A stretch of 14,277 nucleotides of DNA from a bacterium (lineage in GTDB: Bacteria > Bacillota_I > Bacilli_A > RF39 > UBA660). This document shows, one piece after another, positions 1 through 8,825 of this stretch. Each line of letters starts with the position of its first letter. Position 1 is the stretch's first letter. A program made the position numbers and the translations under genes. The DNA lies in NCBI GenBank assembly GCA_004560915.1, contig SFTR01000013.1:1-14277 (forward strand), written 5' to 3'. The notes beneath the pieces are model-generated. The model worked only from the letters and a program-made list of their open reading frames with translations, did no database searches and was not told the origin of the DNA.

Positions 1-40
1 AATCCAGTATATGGAGAAGATATAGTAGGTTATATTACTC
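1..40 (+). repeat. 40-bp inverted copy of an internal rel segment
   Basis: These 40 bases are the exact reverse complement of 376-415, and the match stops at position 41. Read on the plus strand they encode NPVYGEDIVGYIT, part of the conserved-cysteine domain of Rel, whose own copy lies on the minus strand. The copy starts at the first base of the window and ends directly next to the rel stop codon. A terminal, exact, inverted fragment of a nearby gene is typical of a contig-end fold-back or chimera. A genuine small inverted duplication downstream of rel is possible but less likely. Confidence 0.9.
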
Positions 41-2170
41 TCATATAAATACCCTCTCTACTTTTGTAACACTATTTATTGCTTTTACTTCATCAATAAA
101 TAAATGTAAATCATTTATATTTTTAACTCTACAACTTATATCATAGAATAATTCTTTATTTCTATTTATTAGATTTATTGAATCAACTATTATAGAATCT
201 TTAGTAGAAAGTGTAATTATCTTAAGTAGAATATCTGACACGTCATCTATATATACTTTTAATTTAGCAGTATATCTGTTATCAGTATTATTTTCCCATT
301 CTGCATCTATTATTCTTTCACTATTTAAATCTATATTAGGACAATTTTTAGAGTGTATTTTAACTCCATATCCACGAGTAATATAACCTACTATATCTTC
401 TCCATATACTGGATTACAACAAGTAGCAAGGCTACATAATATATCACTAGAACCAGCTATTAATATACCACTTCCACCCTTACTATCTTTCTTACTTAAA
501 GTTAGAACTTTCTTTTTAGGTTCATGTACTTCAAGACGACTAAGTATTGAAGATGGTAAATATTTAAGTGTAGCTATTGAGAAATATATATCATCTAAAT
601 CTTTAGTACCAAGACTATTATTTAGTTTTTCTATATTTTCATCAGTTATTATATCGTTAATATCAACATTCTTCTTTTTACACTCATTTGATAACATCTC
701 ATGTCCAAGAGCTATATATTTTTCTCTTTCTTTTTTATAGAAATATGATTTTATTCTTGATTTAGCTGCTTCAGTTTTAACTATCTTTAACCATCCTTTA
801 GATGGAGCATGACCCTTTTGAGTAATAAGTTCTACCATATCACCATCTTTAAGTTCATGATCTAATTTTACCATTTTTGAGTTTACTAAAGCACCAGTTG
901 TAGTATTACCTACCTCACTATGTATTTTATATGCAAAATCTATTGGTGTAGCACCAGCAGGTAACTCTATAATATCTCCTTTAGGAGTATATACATATAT
1001 TTCATTTCTCTTAAGTTCTTCTTTTATATTACCGAAAAACTCCATATTTTGTTCTATATCATTTACTTCTACAAGTACACGGAATTGTTCTAAAATATGA
1101 TCTAAATTATTTTTAACGCTTCCATCTATCTTTTCTTTATAACTCCAGTGAGAAGCAACACCTTTTTCAGCTATTTCATCCATTTCATGAGTACGTACTT
1201 GTACTTCATAAATTCTTTTGTCTTCTCCGTAAACTGTAGTATGTAAACTTTGATATAAGTTTGATTTTGGATTAGCTATATAATCCTTAAATCTATTTGG
1301 TATTGGTTGATATTTACTTTGTACAAGACCTATTACTCTATAGCAGTCTTCTACTGTATCTACTAAAACTCTAAGTCCAAGTAAATCATATATATCTTCC
1401 CATCTTTTACCATTTTTAAGTTTATTATATATACCACGAACACTCTTAACACGACTAAGTATTTCATATTTAATATTATGATGTTCTAGAAGTTGCATTA
1501 TTTCATACTTCATTTTAGCAAGACTTTTCTCTAGTTCTGCTTTATCAGCATTTATTCTATCAAGTACTTTATTATATTGTTCAGTCTCACTATATTGAAG
1601 ACACAAGTCTTCCATTTCACTCTTCATCTTTTTCATGCCAAGTCTATGTGCTATTGGTATATATATATTTTGTGTTTCATCTATTATATATTTTTGATGT
1701 TCTTTATCATGAACTTTTAATGTTCTAAGATTATGAAGTCTATCAGCAAACTTAATAAATAGTGTAGCTGGATTCTCAGAAAGTCCTACTATTATCCTTC
1801 TATATTTTTCTGGATTATTAATCTTAAATGTTTGTTTAAGATTACTTATCTTTGTAATAGAATTTACTATATTTGCACTTTCTGTTCCAAACATTTCTTC
1901 TACTTCTTCATAAGTCATTTTACCTAGTGTTATTGCTTCATGTATTAATGCACAAGCAATAGTTACTGGGTCCATCTTTAAATCTGCTAAAATATAAGCT
2001 ACATTTATTGGGTGATATATATAGTCTTCACCAGTTTCTCTTTTCATTCCTGCATATACTATTTTAGCTTGTTCATAATATTTATTTATAAACTCTATAT
2101 ATTCAGGAGCCATATAGGTCTTTAAAACATCAACTAATTCTTCATAACTATGATCTTTAATAATGTTCAC
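41..2170 (-). CDS. rel: RelA/SpoT-family long (p)ppGpp synthetase, hydrolase motif degenerate
   Basis: Long Rel-type stringent-response enzyme of 709 residues, the usual length. Domains in order: HD hydrolase about 30-180; synthetase about 235-345 with RFKD 293-296, YQSLHT 306-311 and EVQVRT 322-327; TGS about 387-447; a conserved-cysteine domain with LATCCNP and NCPNI; and an ACT domain about 632-706. The synthetase looks intact and carries RFKD, the motif of bifunctional Rel rather than the EFDD of RelA. In the HD domain His53, His77 and the Asp143 of FADRLHN are kept. The usual HDxxED reads HEAITL instead, so Asp78, Glu81 and Asp82 are Glu, Thr and Leu. The GTG start at 2170 has a very close AAGGGA site, but it places His53 and His77 exactly as in streptococcal Rel, which supports it. 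Last gene of the comN-secDF-rel operon, 7 bases after the secDF stop. Confidence 0.95.
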   Translation of the reverse strand: MNIIKDHSYEELVDVLKTYMAPEYIEFINKYYEQAKIVYAGMKRETGEDYIYHPINVAYILADLKMDPVTIACALIHEAITLGKMTYEEVEEMFGTESANIVNSITKISNLKQTFKINNPEKYRRIIVGLSENPATLFIKFADRLHNLRTLKVHDKEHQKYIIDETQNIYIPIAHRLGMKKMKSEMEDLCLQYSETEQYNKVLDRINADKAELEKSLAKMKYEIMQLLEHHNIKYEILSRVKSVRGIYNKLKNGKRWEDIYDLLGLRVLVDTVEDCYRVIGLVQSKYQPIPNRFKDYIANPKSNLYQSLHTTVYGEDKRIYEVQVRTHEMDEIAEKGVASHWSYKEKIDGSVKNNLDHILEQFRVLVEVNDIEQNMEFFGNIKEELKRNEIYVYTPKGDIIELPAGATPIDFAYKIHSEVGNTTTGALVNSKMVKLDHELKDGDMVELITQKGHAPSKGWLKIVKTEAAKSRIKSYFYKKEREKYIALGHEMLSNECKKKNVDINDIITDENIEKLNNSLGTKDLDDIYFSIATLKYLPSSILSRLEVHEPKKKVLTLSKKDSKGGSGILIAGSSDILCSLATCCNPVYGEDIVGYITRGYGVKIHSKNCPNIDLNSERIIDAEWENNTDNRYTAKLKVYIDDVSDILLKIITLSTKDSIIVDSINLINRNKELFYDISCRVKNINDLHLFIDEVKAINSVTKVERVFI
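376..415 (-). repeat. Internal partner of the terminal 40-bp inverted repeat
   Basis: This segment of rel encodes part of the conserved-cysteine (zinc-finger-like) domain and is the source sequence for the inverted copy at 1-40. The match is 40 of 40, and the two copies are separated by 335 bases. Because this copy sits in frame inside a conserved domain, it is the original one. Confidence 0.9.
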
Positions 2171-2177
2171 TTCCCTT

Positions 2178-4403
2178 TTAAATATTAATACCTTTTATTT
2201 TTAATTCTTCTACTTCATCTTCTTCATCATCTGGTCTATTTTGACTTCTCTTTTCAAGTGTCATCCATACTCTAGGACCTATTAATAATGATGATATGTT
2301 ACCAGCAACTAAGCCTATTAATATTGATACGTTAAATGTATAAATATCATTAAGTCCAACACATAGTAATATAACTACAGCTGCTATAGTAGTAATACTA
2401 GTCCATACATTTCTAGACATTGTCTCATTAGAAGAATTATTAACTAGTTTATTCATTTCTTCATCTGTAAGTATCTTTTTATTTCTATATAGTTTCTTTC
2501 TATTTTCTCTTATCCTATCAAATACAACTATTGTATCATTTATTGAGTAACCTATTATTGTAAGTAGTGATGCTACTATAATAAAATCTACTGGTATATT
2601 AAATATAGCAAACATAGAAAGTATTATTGATACATCATGACATAACATAAGAATTCCACTTACTGCATAATTAAAGTTAAAACGTATAGCTACATATATA
2701 ATAATTGCTATTAATGAATATAATAATGATTTAATAGCATTCTTAGTTAAACTCTTAGTAACAAGAGTACTTATTTCACTCATAGATGTCTCTATTCCCA
2801 TATCTTTTAATTCTTTTTTAACTTTAGTTGTGTCTTCATCACTAAGAATATCATTTAGTTTAATGTATCCTTCTGTTTTACCACCAACGTAATAATCATA
2901 TCCTCTTACATCATAATCTTTTAACATAGTAGTTAATTTATCAAAATCAATGTCTTTACTAGATGATAAATTTATATTAGTTCCACCAGTAAAGTCTACT
3001 CCAAAGTTAAATCCACGTACTAATGCAAAAGCAATTCCTATTGCTATTATTGCTATTGCTGCCATTATTGGTTTACTAGCAAATTTAACATAATCAAAAT
3101 TATGTACATTATTTATTTTACCTACAAATAATTTTTCTTTTCCAACGAATGCTTTACTCTTAACAAACATTCCTTGTATTATACGATATAAAATTACTGT
3201 CGTAAATACTGTTACAAATATAGTAATTATTAACATAGTAGCAAATCCTTTAACACTACTTTCTCCAAATAAGTAAAGAACTATACCAGCTATTAATGTT
3301 GTAATATTAGCATCTATTATAGCTACTAAACTACTCTTATTTGCTTCATTATATCCAGCTACTAATTTATTACCTTTTCTAAGCTCATCTTTAATTCTAT
3401 CATTAGATATTATTATAGAATCTACCGCCATACCTATACCAAGTACTAAAGCAGCTATACCAGTTAATGTAAGTACACCACCTACTGCATTAAATATTAA
3501 GAATACAAGTACTGAATATAAAAGTAAACATATACTACCAATAACTCCACTAAATCTATATTTAAATATTAAGATAAGTGATACTACTACAAATGTAATA
3601 ATACCAGCAATACCAGTCTTAGTAATAGTTTCACTACCAAATGAAGGCGAAACACTCTTAGGTGTAGCTTCTTCTGTTAACTTAGTTGGAAGACTACCAC
3701 TATTAATTAAATCTACAAGCGCTTGTGCTTCTTCTTTAGTAAAATTTCCTTCAATAACTACTTCACTACTATTAAGTCCTTCATTTACACTAGCAGCACT
3801 AATACACTTCATACTAGCATCTTTTCCACAAGTTTCTTTTTCATTATTATATGAATCTAATCCCTCAGTAAAATCAAGCCAAGTAATCATCAAATTCTCA
3901 CCATTACTTCTCTTTGATAAAGAATTTGTTACATCATAAAACTTAGCAGTATCTTTAATATCTAATTTAACTTGATATTGAAAAGTCTTACTATTTTGGC
4001 TTAAAGAAGCACCATTGTGTCCAAGTATCTCACTTGTCATAAGTAAGTTATCATTTACATCTCTAAATGATAGTACAGCAGTTGTACTAATTCTTTGTCT
4101 TGCTTCTTCTTCACTAGATACACCTGGAAGTTGTATTCTAATTAAGTTATCTCCTTCAAAGCTTATAACAGGTTCACTTACACCTAAACTATCAATTCTA
4201 TTAACTATAGCTTTATAAGTCTTATCTAAATCATCTTGTGTTAACTCATCATCCTTATTAAGTGGTTCAATATTATAAAGAATCTCAAATCCACCTTGTA
4301 AATCTATTCCATAATGAATAGACTTTAGTGTTGGCTTTATAAGTAATAAACAACCAACAACAATTACTACCAATATACTAATTGGTTTAATTATTTTTTT
4401 CAT
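2178..4403 (-). CDS. secDF: Fused SecDF protein-export membrane protein
   Basis: Proton-motive-force-driven accessory subunit of the Sec translocon, with SecD and SecF joined in one 741-residue chain as in many Firmicutes (about the length of the Bacillus protein). The SecD half has an N-terminal anchor, GIDLQGG near residue 33, the periplasmic-type P1 region and the helix motif MAVDS followed by DANITT. The SecF half begins around residue 440 with FNFGVDFTGGTN and contains SINDTIVVFDRIREN. The transmembrane Asp residues of both halves, implicated in proton coupling, are present. The P1 region includes an insertion with two Cys spaced ten apart (ETCGKDASMKC), which could form a disulfide outside the cell. 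The start ATG overlaps the stop of the upstream comN-like gene by one base (TAATG) and has a GGAG site 8 bases upstream inside that gene, so translation is probably coupled. Confidence 0.97.
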   Translation of the reverse strand: MKKIIKPISILVVIVVGCLLLIKPTLKSIHYGIDLQGGFEILYNIEPLNKDDELTQDDLDKTYKAIVNRIDSLGVSEPVISFEGDNLIRIQLPGVSSEEEARQRISTTAVLSFRDVNDNLLMTSEILGHNGASLSQNSKTFQYQVKLDIKDTAKFYDVTNSLSKRSNGENLMITWLDFTEGLDSYNNEKETCGKDASMKCISAASVNEGLNSSEVVIEGNFTKEEAQALVDLINSGSLPTKLTEEATPKSVSPSFGSETITKTGIAGIITFVVVSLILIFKYRFSGVIGSICLLLYSVLVFLIFNAVGGVLTLTGIAALVLGIGMAVDSIIISNDRIKDELRKGNKLVAGYNEANKSSLVAIIDANITTLIAGIVLYLFGESSVKGFATMLIITIFVTVFTTVILYRIIQGMFVKSKAFVGKEKLFVGKINNVHNFDYVKFASKPIMAAIAIIAIGIAFALVRGFNFGVDFTGGTNINLSSSKDIDFDKLTTMLKDYDVRGYDYYVGGKTEGYIKLNDILSDEDTTKVKKELKDMGIETSMSEISTLVTKSLTKNAIKSLLYSLIAIIIYVAIRFNFNYAVSGILMLCHDVSIILSMFAIFNIPVDFIIVASLLTIIGYSINDTIVVFDRIRENRKKLYRNKKILTDEEMNKLVNNSSNETMSRNVWTSITTIAAVVILLCVGLNDIYTFNVSILIGLVAGNISSLLIGPRVWMTLEKRSQNRPDDEEDEVEELKIKGINI

Positions 4404-4693
4404 TAAAGCATCTCCTCATCCACATTGTCATCTCTTGTTTTTAATTTTTTCATCTTTTCCATGACATAATCATTAAGTTTATAATTATCGGCATACAATA
4501 TATCACTTATAAGATCATGAAGTTGTAAATCTCTTTTAACTTTCCACGTACTATTAACTAAATAATTCCATACATCTTTTTCTGTTATATATTTAAAGCC
4601 TAAATTTCTTAGTTCTTTAACTTTAGAATATAATGCAGGAAGTACTCTATTATATAATTCTTTAGCACTTTTAAATTCTATAGGATTATCCAT
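4403..4693 (-). CDS. ComN-like post-transcriptional regulator family protein
   Basis: Small soluble protein of about 96 residues. The pattern of ALYSKVKELRNLGFKYI, the DVWNYL segment, a Trp-Lys pair and a final DLISDIL...NDYV resembles the ComN/YrzD family (Post_transc_reg), known in Bacillus as a post-transcriptional regulator that sits close to secDF. Assignment is from memory of the family pattern plus context. An upstream in-frame TTG/GTG would add four residues. The ATG at 4693 is preferred because GGTGA lies 5 bases before it and the upstream alternatives have no ribosome site. First gene of the comN-secDF-rel operon. The function in this organism is inferred only. Confidence 0.75.
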   Translation of the reverse strand: MDNPIEFKSAKELYNRVLPALYSKVKELRNLGFKYITEKDVWNYLVNSTWKVKRDLQLHDLISDILYADNYKLNDYVMEKMKKLKTRDDNVDEEML

Positions 4694-4709
4694 AACCTTC
4701 ACCAAGTTA

Positions 4710-4738
4710 ATTATACAATATAACCAAGAAAAAAGAAA
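4710..4738 (-). promoter_or_regulatory. Possible promoter of comN-secDF-rel operon
   Basis: On the minus strand TATAAT occupies 4715-4710, directly after the pilin terminator. The -35 at the right distance (TTTCTT) is poor. Transcription would start near 4703, giving a leader of about 10 bases that begins at the GGTGAAGG ribosome site. Position between a terminator and the first operon gene supports it; the weak -35 lowers confidence. Confidence 0.4.
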
Positions 4739-4752
4739 CTAAAATAGTTTCT
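4729..4752 (-). terminator. Intrinsic terminator of the pilin-like gene
   Basis: Minus-strand hairpin with an 8-bp stem AGAAACTA/TAGTTTCT and a 3-base TTT loop (4752-4734), followed by five T. The stem begins inside the TAG stop codon of the pilin-like gene, so coding region and terminator share bases. It separates that gene from the comN operon. Confidence 0.75.
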
Positions 4753-5251
4753 AATCACAATTATTAAAACATTTACAATATCTTTTAGTATCTATATTCT
4801 TATCAGTGAAATATCCATTATCACCTTCACCACAAAATAAATATGTTTTAGGATTTTCATAAGTACCTAATTCACTATCATAATAGTATGTTACAAATCC
4901 ATTACAAGCTTGTTTTTTATAGTTAACTCTTCCTCTTAAATAACTATTAGTATCATTAGTTAATTCGCTTAAACATACATACTTTTCTACTATTTTATCA
5001 CTTGCTGCATCATAAATACCATCTTCATAACTAGAAGGACATACAAGTCTATCATCTAATTTAGATAAGCAATAATCTTCTAAATACATATTAGCAGCAT
5101 CTCTTATATTAGATTCTTCTACTATCATTTTTTTAATTACACCTTCATTATATAAACTAATTGCATTTGGTACTGCAATAAGAGTTATTATACCAAGTAT
5201 TGCTATAACAGCAAGTAACTCTACTAATGTAAAACCAAGACTTCTTTTCAT
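4751..5251 (-). CDS. Type IV pilin-like / pseudopilin protein, Cys-rich
   Basis: Protein of 166 residues with a canonical class III (prepilin) signal: basic MKRSLG, then FTLVELLAVIAIL with Glu at position +5 after the predicted cut behind Gly6, and a hydrophobic helix to about residue 28. Such proteins are cut and methylated by a prepilin peptidase and assembled by a pilus or competence-pseudopilus machine. The remaining C-terminal domain has eight Cys, including CKCFNNC at the end. That even number suggests disulfide bonds outside the cell. No assembly ATPase, platform protein or peptidase gene is in the window, so it is an orphan pilin here. The ATG is preceded by AGGTGAG. Terminators flank it on both sides and no strong promoter is visible in the 45 bases upstream, so a weak promoter or read-through from valS is likely. 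Confidence 0.85.
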   Translation of the reverse strand: MKRSLGFTLVELLAVIAILGIITLIAVPNAISLYNEGVIKKMIVEESNIRDAANMYLEDYCLSKLDDRLVCPSSYEDGIYDAASDKIVEKYVCLSELTNDTNSYLRGRVNYKKQACNGFVTYYYDSELGTYENPKTYLFCGEGDNGYFTDKNIDTKRYCKCFNNCD

Positions 5252-5284
5252 GTCTCACCTACCTTATATTTATAGATTAACACA

Positions 5285-5326
5285 AATAAAATAAAAAGAC
5301 TAGTTCTTTTTAAGAATTTCTAGTCT
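5285..5326 (-). terminator. Intrinsic terminator of valS
   Basis: Minus-strand hairpin with outer stem AGACTAG/CTAGTCT (5326-5320 with 5303-5297) and an inner TTCTT/AAGAA helix, followed by TTTTTATTTTATTT. The whole 5' arm and loop are made from the last codons of valS, and the stop codon lies in the 3' arm. Confidence 0.85.
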
Positions 5327-7825
5327 CTTTTCTTCCTTTTCTAAGTCTTCTCTTTCTTTATTAACTATAGCTTCAGGTGCTTTATTTACATAATTTTCAT
5401 TTGATAATAATTTCTTACGACGACTAATAGATGCTTCTAACTTTTCTATTTCTTCTTTACGTCTCAACTCTTCTTCAAGATTATTTTTAGAGTTATCAAA
5501 GAATAGATCAAATTTATAATTATATAACTCAATAGTAAGTTTATCTTTATATTTACTTTCACCAACTATTTTATCAGTTAATTTAAGCATCTTATTTAAT
5601 AGTTCATTATTATTATAATCTATTACTTCAAATTCACTTGTTATTTTACTTTCAGTCTTTTTATTTCTAAATAATGTTACATATTCAAGCATTTCATCTA
5701 TTTCTTTAGTTTCACTTTTGAATACTAGTTTTTTATCATATGTAGGATATTCAGTCATAAGAAGTATATCATTATCTTTTATTTCAAAGTTACTATACAT
5801 TTCTTCAGTAACAAATGGCATAAATGGATGCATCATTTTAACTATAGCTGTTATTGTATATAAAAGTGTACTCTTAGTTTCATTACTTTCACTAAATTTA
5901 GACATTTCTATATATTTATCACAAAAATCATCCCATATAAATGAATATAACTCACTTCCTGCATTATTTAGTTCATATTTATCCATAGATTTAGTTACTT
6001 TTTTAATTGTTTCATTAAGCTTAGTAAGTATCCATTTATCTGCTTTATTTAAATTTTTAAGTGAATAATCTTCTTTCTTAAAGCATTCAAGTTTCATAAG
6101 TACAAATCTTGATGCATTCCATAATTTATTAATAAAGTTCCAAGTAGAAGCTACTTTATCAGTATCAAAACGTATATCCATTCCCATCGCAGATGTTGTT
6201 GTTAGATAGAATCTTAACGCATCACATCCATATTCATCTATCATATCCATTGGATCTATTCCGTTTCCTAATGATTTAGACATCTTTCTTCCTTGTTTAT
6301 CACGAATAAGCCCATGAATAATACAATCTTTAAATGGACGACAATTCATTTGTTTAAGTGACGAGAATGCCATACGAGCAACCCAGAAGAAAATTATATC
6401 GTATGCTGTTACAAGAACATCAGTTGGAAAATATCTTTCTAAGTCTTCAGTTTTATTTGGCCAACCAAGAGTACTAAATGGCCATAACGCACTACTAAAC
6501 CAAGTATCTAACACGTCTTCATCTTGAGTCCATCCATCACCTGGACATTCTTTTTGTACTTTAATGTCTTCCCCTTTATACCAAGCAGGAATTCTGTGTC
6601 CCCACCATAATTGACGACTAATACACCAGTCATGACAGTCTACCATCCAGTGATTTAATACTTTTTCAAATCTCTTAGGTATAAAGTTAATTTTATTGTC
6701 TCCACCTTTTTGAGCATCTAATAAGTCTTTACTCATACCACTCATATCAACAAACCATTGTTTAGATAAATATGGTTCAACTACAGCATCAGTTCTCTCA
6801 GAGTGACCTACACTATGTGTCATCTTTTCAACGCTAATTAATAAATCTTGACTCTCTAAATCTTTAAGTAATTCTTCTCTACACTTTTCACGAGACATTC
6901 CATTATATTTGCCAGTTTTCTCATTCATTGTAGCGTCTTCATTCATAATTAGAATTCTCTCTAAATTATGTCTTTCGCCTACTTCAAAGTCATTAGGATC
7001 ATGTGCTGGTGTAATTTTAACACATCCAGTACCAAACTCAGGATCAGCATGTTCATCTCCTATAATAGGTATTAACTTATTAACAATTGGAAGTACTACA
7101 TTCTTACCAATTAAATCTTTATATCTCTCGTCTTCTGGATTAACAGCAACAGCAGTATCACCAAATAAAGTTTCAGGTCTTGTAGTAGCTACATCTAAAT
7201 ACTTATCACTTCCTTCAATAAAATATTTAATATGATAGAAAGCTCCTGGATCATCTTTATAAATAACTTCTTCATTTGAAAGAGCTGTCTTAGCAACTGG
7301 ATCCCAGTTAATAATCTTTTCACCACGATAGATTAATCCTTCATTATATAGTCTTATAAATACTTCATTAACCGCATCATTAAGTCCTTCATCTAATGTA
7401 AATCTCTCACGTCTATAATCCACACTAAGCCCTAAAGTTTCCCATTGTTTATGAATATTACTTCTATGTTCATCAGTCCATTTCCAACATTCTTTTAAGA
7501 ATCCTTCACGACCAAGCTCATATTTATTAATTCCATTTTCTTTAAGTCTATTAACTACTTTAGCTTCAGTTGCAATAGCTGCATGATCCATTCCTGGAAG
7601 CCATAAAGTATCAAAACCTTTCATCTTTTTATATCTAATGATAACATCTTGAATACTACCATTAAGTGCATGACCTAAATGTAAATTACCTGTAACATTA
7701 GGTGGAGGTATAACTATAGTAAACGCATCTTTACTCTTATCTCCTGCATCAAAGCAATGACTTTTAAGCCACATTTCATATTTTCCATTTTCTACTTCTT
7801 TATGATTATATTTTTTATCAAGCAT
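5300..7825 (-). CDS. valS: Valine--tRNA ligase
   Basis: Class I aminoacyl-tRNA synthetase that charges tRNA-Val and edits mischarged threonine, 841 residues. Landmarks: [15 protein letters not shown] with the HIGH-type HLGH at residues 49-52; [14 protein letters not shown] and [15 protein letters not shown] in the CP1 editing domain; KMSKS at 514-518 followed by LGNGIDP; a helical anticodon-binding domain; and the C-terminal coiled-coil arm with [11 protein letters not shown], typical of ValRS. A GTG at 7834 is in frame, but it has no usable spacing from the GGGAG site, whereas the ATG at 7825 lies 10 bases after it, so the ATG is chosen. The start overlaps the stop of the HD gene by 8 bases. 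Expression is predicted to be controlled by the T-box leader ahead of the HD gene. Confidence 0.97.
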   Translation of the reverse strand: MLDKKYNHKEVENGKYEMWLKSHCFDAGDKSKDAFTIVIPPPNVTGNLHLGHALNGSIQDVIIRYKKMKGFDTLWLPGMDHAAIATEAKVVNRLKENGINKYELGREGFLKECWKWTDEHRSNIHKQWETLGLSVDYRRERFTLDEGLNDAVNEVFIRLYNEGLIYRGEKIINWDPVAKTALSNEEVIYKDDPGAFYHIKYFIEGSDKYLDVATTRPETLFGDTAVAVNPEDERYKDLIGKNVVLPIVNKLIPIIGDEHADPEFGTGCVKITPAHDPNDFEVGERHNLERILIMNEDATMNEKTGKYNGMSREKCREELLKDLESQDLLISVEKMTHSVGHSERTDAVVEPYLSKQWFVDMSGMSKDLLDAQKGGDNKINFIPKRFEKVLNHWMVDCHDWCISRQLWWGHRIPAWYKGEDIKVQKECPGDGWTQDEDVLDTWFSSALWPFSTLGWPNKTEDLERYFPTDVLVTAYDIIFFWVARMAFSSLKQMNCRPFKDCIIHGLIRDKQGRKMSKSLGNGIDPMDMIDEYGCDALRFYLTTTSAMGMDIRFDTDKVASTWNFINKLWNASRFVLMKLECFKKEDYSLKNLNKADKWILTKLNETIKKVTKSMDKYELNNAGSELYSFIWDDFCDKYIEMSKFSESNETKSTLLYTITAIVKMMHPFMPFVTEEMYSNFEIKDNDILLMTEYPTYDKKLVFKSETKEIDEMLEYVTLFRNKKTESKITSEFEVIDYNNNELLNKMLKLTDKIVGESKYKDKLTIELYNYKFDLFFDNSKNNLEEELRRKEEIEKLEASISRRKKLLSNENYVNKAPEAIVNKEREDLEKEEKRLEILKKN

Positions 7826-8564
7826 TATTTTCACACTCCCTTAAATATTTTTCTACCTCATCAAAATAAGGCTTAAATTTATCTTTATCTTTTATATTTT
7901 CAAATATTCTATTATAATAACCTTTATCTAATAATAAACCTCTACTATAGTCATAATATAAATCAAAAGCAAATGATAATAAGAATATTATTTTATCATT
8001 AACAGTCTTACAATTGACTCGTTTAACTGGCTCATGTAAATAAAATTCCTTCTTTACTTCTTCACTTATTTTGCTATCATCCTCTTTAAGTTCTAAAAGT
8101 CTAATTGTAGAAAAAGCATATATTATATCTAATTTATCAGCATCTCTCACTATCTTAGCATGCATCTTTTCACGTAATGTTAAATCATCTGGTAATTCAT
8201 ATTTATTATGATATTTTATAGCTTTAGAAACTATATCATAAAACTCATCATCTAATTTAAAGTTCTTAATTAAGCCTTTTTTAAATAATAATTCTTCTCC
8301 TAAATCTCCATGATCGACAGTTTCAGAATCTACAAATGATTTATATTTAGTCCATTGTTCAAATCTACCAAAATCATGTAATAATCCAATTAAACAAGTT
8401 AAATAATTATCTTCTTCATCTAAATTTAATGTATATGATATCTCATCACATTGATGCATTACTCTATATGAATGATTGTATTTATATGCAATCATATCCT
8501 CATTAAAATCAAAACCCATAACGTACTTATCAAACTCATCGAAGTTTTCATTCATCTCATTCAT
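7818..8564 (-). CDS. HD-domain phosphohydrolase
   Basis: Soluble protein of 248 residues with a metal-dependent HD phosphohydrolase domain. NHSYRV gives the first His, [10 protein letters not shown] the HD pair, then DHGDLG, KYHNKYE and [11 protein letters not shown] with the last Asp, in the usual order. These enzymes cleave phosphate esters of nucleotides or related compounds; the substrate cannot be read from the sequence. A longer reading from TTG at 8579 would use the ribosome site itself as codons. GGAGG lies 8 bases before the ATG at 8564, so that start is preferred. It is the first gene after the T-box leader and overlaps valS by 8 bases, so it should be induced together with ValRS on valine starvation. 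The Asp/His set is complete, unlike the HD domain of the rel product in the same window. Confidence 0.85.
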   Translation of the reverse strand: MNEMNENFDEFDKYVMGFDFNEDMIAYKYNHSYRVMHQCDEISYTLNLDEEDNYLTCLIGLLHDFGRFEQWTKYKSFVDSETVDHGDLGEELLFKKGLIKNFKLDDEFYDIVSKAIKYHNKYELPDDLTLREKMHAKIVRDADKLDIIYAFSTIRLLELKEDDSKISEEVKKEFYLHEPVKRVNCKTVNDKIIFLLSFAFDLYYDYSRGLLLDKGYYNRIFENIKDKDKFKPYFDEVEKYLRECENNA

Positions 8565-8577
8565 ACTTTTTTCCTCC

Positions 8578-8790
8578 AAAATAAAAAGGTAATACCAAAG
8601 GACGAATTTATCGTGGTACCACCTTATTTTATACTCTATATATTTAACGCATATTTACGTAACTACTTACTTAATTTCAGTAATTAACTCCCAAGCTACC
8701 TTCATATATCTATCTTAAGAAAAGCTTTCACCCGATGACCTTTCATCTCTAATAATTAGTATATATTACTCCTCTTGTTCCTCGTTTTAT
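8578..8790 (-). promoter_or_regulatory. T-box leader, apparent Val (GUA) specifier, controlling HD gene and valS
   Basis: The minus-strand leader carries the T-box core AAGGTGGTACCACG (8625-8612), in which UGGU can pair with the ACCA end of uncharged tRNA. Upstream, GAAGGTAGCTTGGGAG aligns with the usual specifier-loop layout (GAAC, codon, ACC, then GAG), placing GUA, a valine codon, at 8699-8697. AGAGATGAAAGG and GGGTGAAAG farther upstream fit Stem I bulge and loop elements. Binding of uncharged tRNA-Val should favour the antiterminator and allow transcription of the HD gene and valS. Class and core motif are clear; the specifier is from alignment by eye. Confidence 0.9.
8581..8625 (-). terminator. 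T-box regulated terminator
   Basis: Minus-strand RNA AAGGUGGUACCA pairs with UGGUAUUACCUU in a 12-bp stem with two G-U pairs. An inner ACGA/UCGU helix extends it, and it is followed by UUUUUAUUUU. The 5' arm contains the T-box sequence, so terminator and antiterminator are mutually exclusive. The leader may also receive read-through from the upstream surface operon, which has no visible terminator. Confidence 0.88.
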
Positions 8791-8796
8791 AAAGAG

Positions 8797-8825
8797 ATTA
8801 TACATCTATATTATTTATTTGTCAA
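8797..8825 (-). promoter_or_regulatory. Consensus sigma-A promoter of the T-box/HD/valS operon
   Basis: Minus strand TTGACA (8825-8820), a spacer of exactly 17 bases, then TATAAT (8802-8797); both hexamers are perfect. Predicted start is near 8790. The TGA stop codon of the upstream membrane-protein gene (8824-8822) lies inside the -35 hexamer. Confidence 0.92.

Noticed and set aside
4015..4218. Plus-strand frame opposite secDF, and similar frames opposite valS, the HD gene and the M15 gene
   Set aside because: These are antisense to conserved genes, lack ribosome sites and have the low-complexity Ser/Leu/Ile composition typical of shadows of A/T-rich genes.
5300..7834. GTG start for valS at 7834 and TTG starts for the HD gene (8579) and the putative immunity gene (12573)
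   Set aside because: Each longer start would place the ribosome site inside or against the start codon. Downstream ATG codons have normal spacing.
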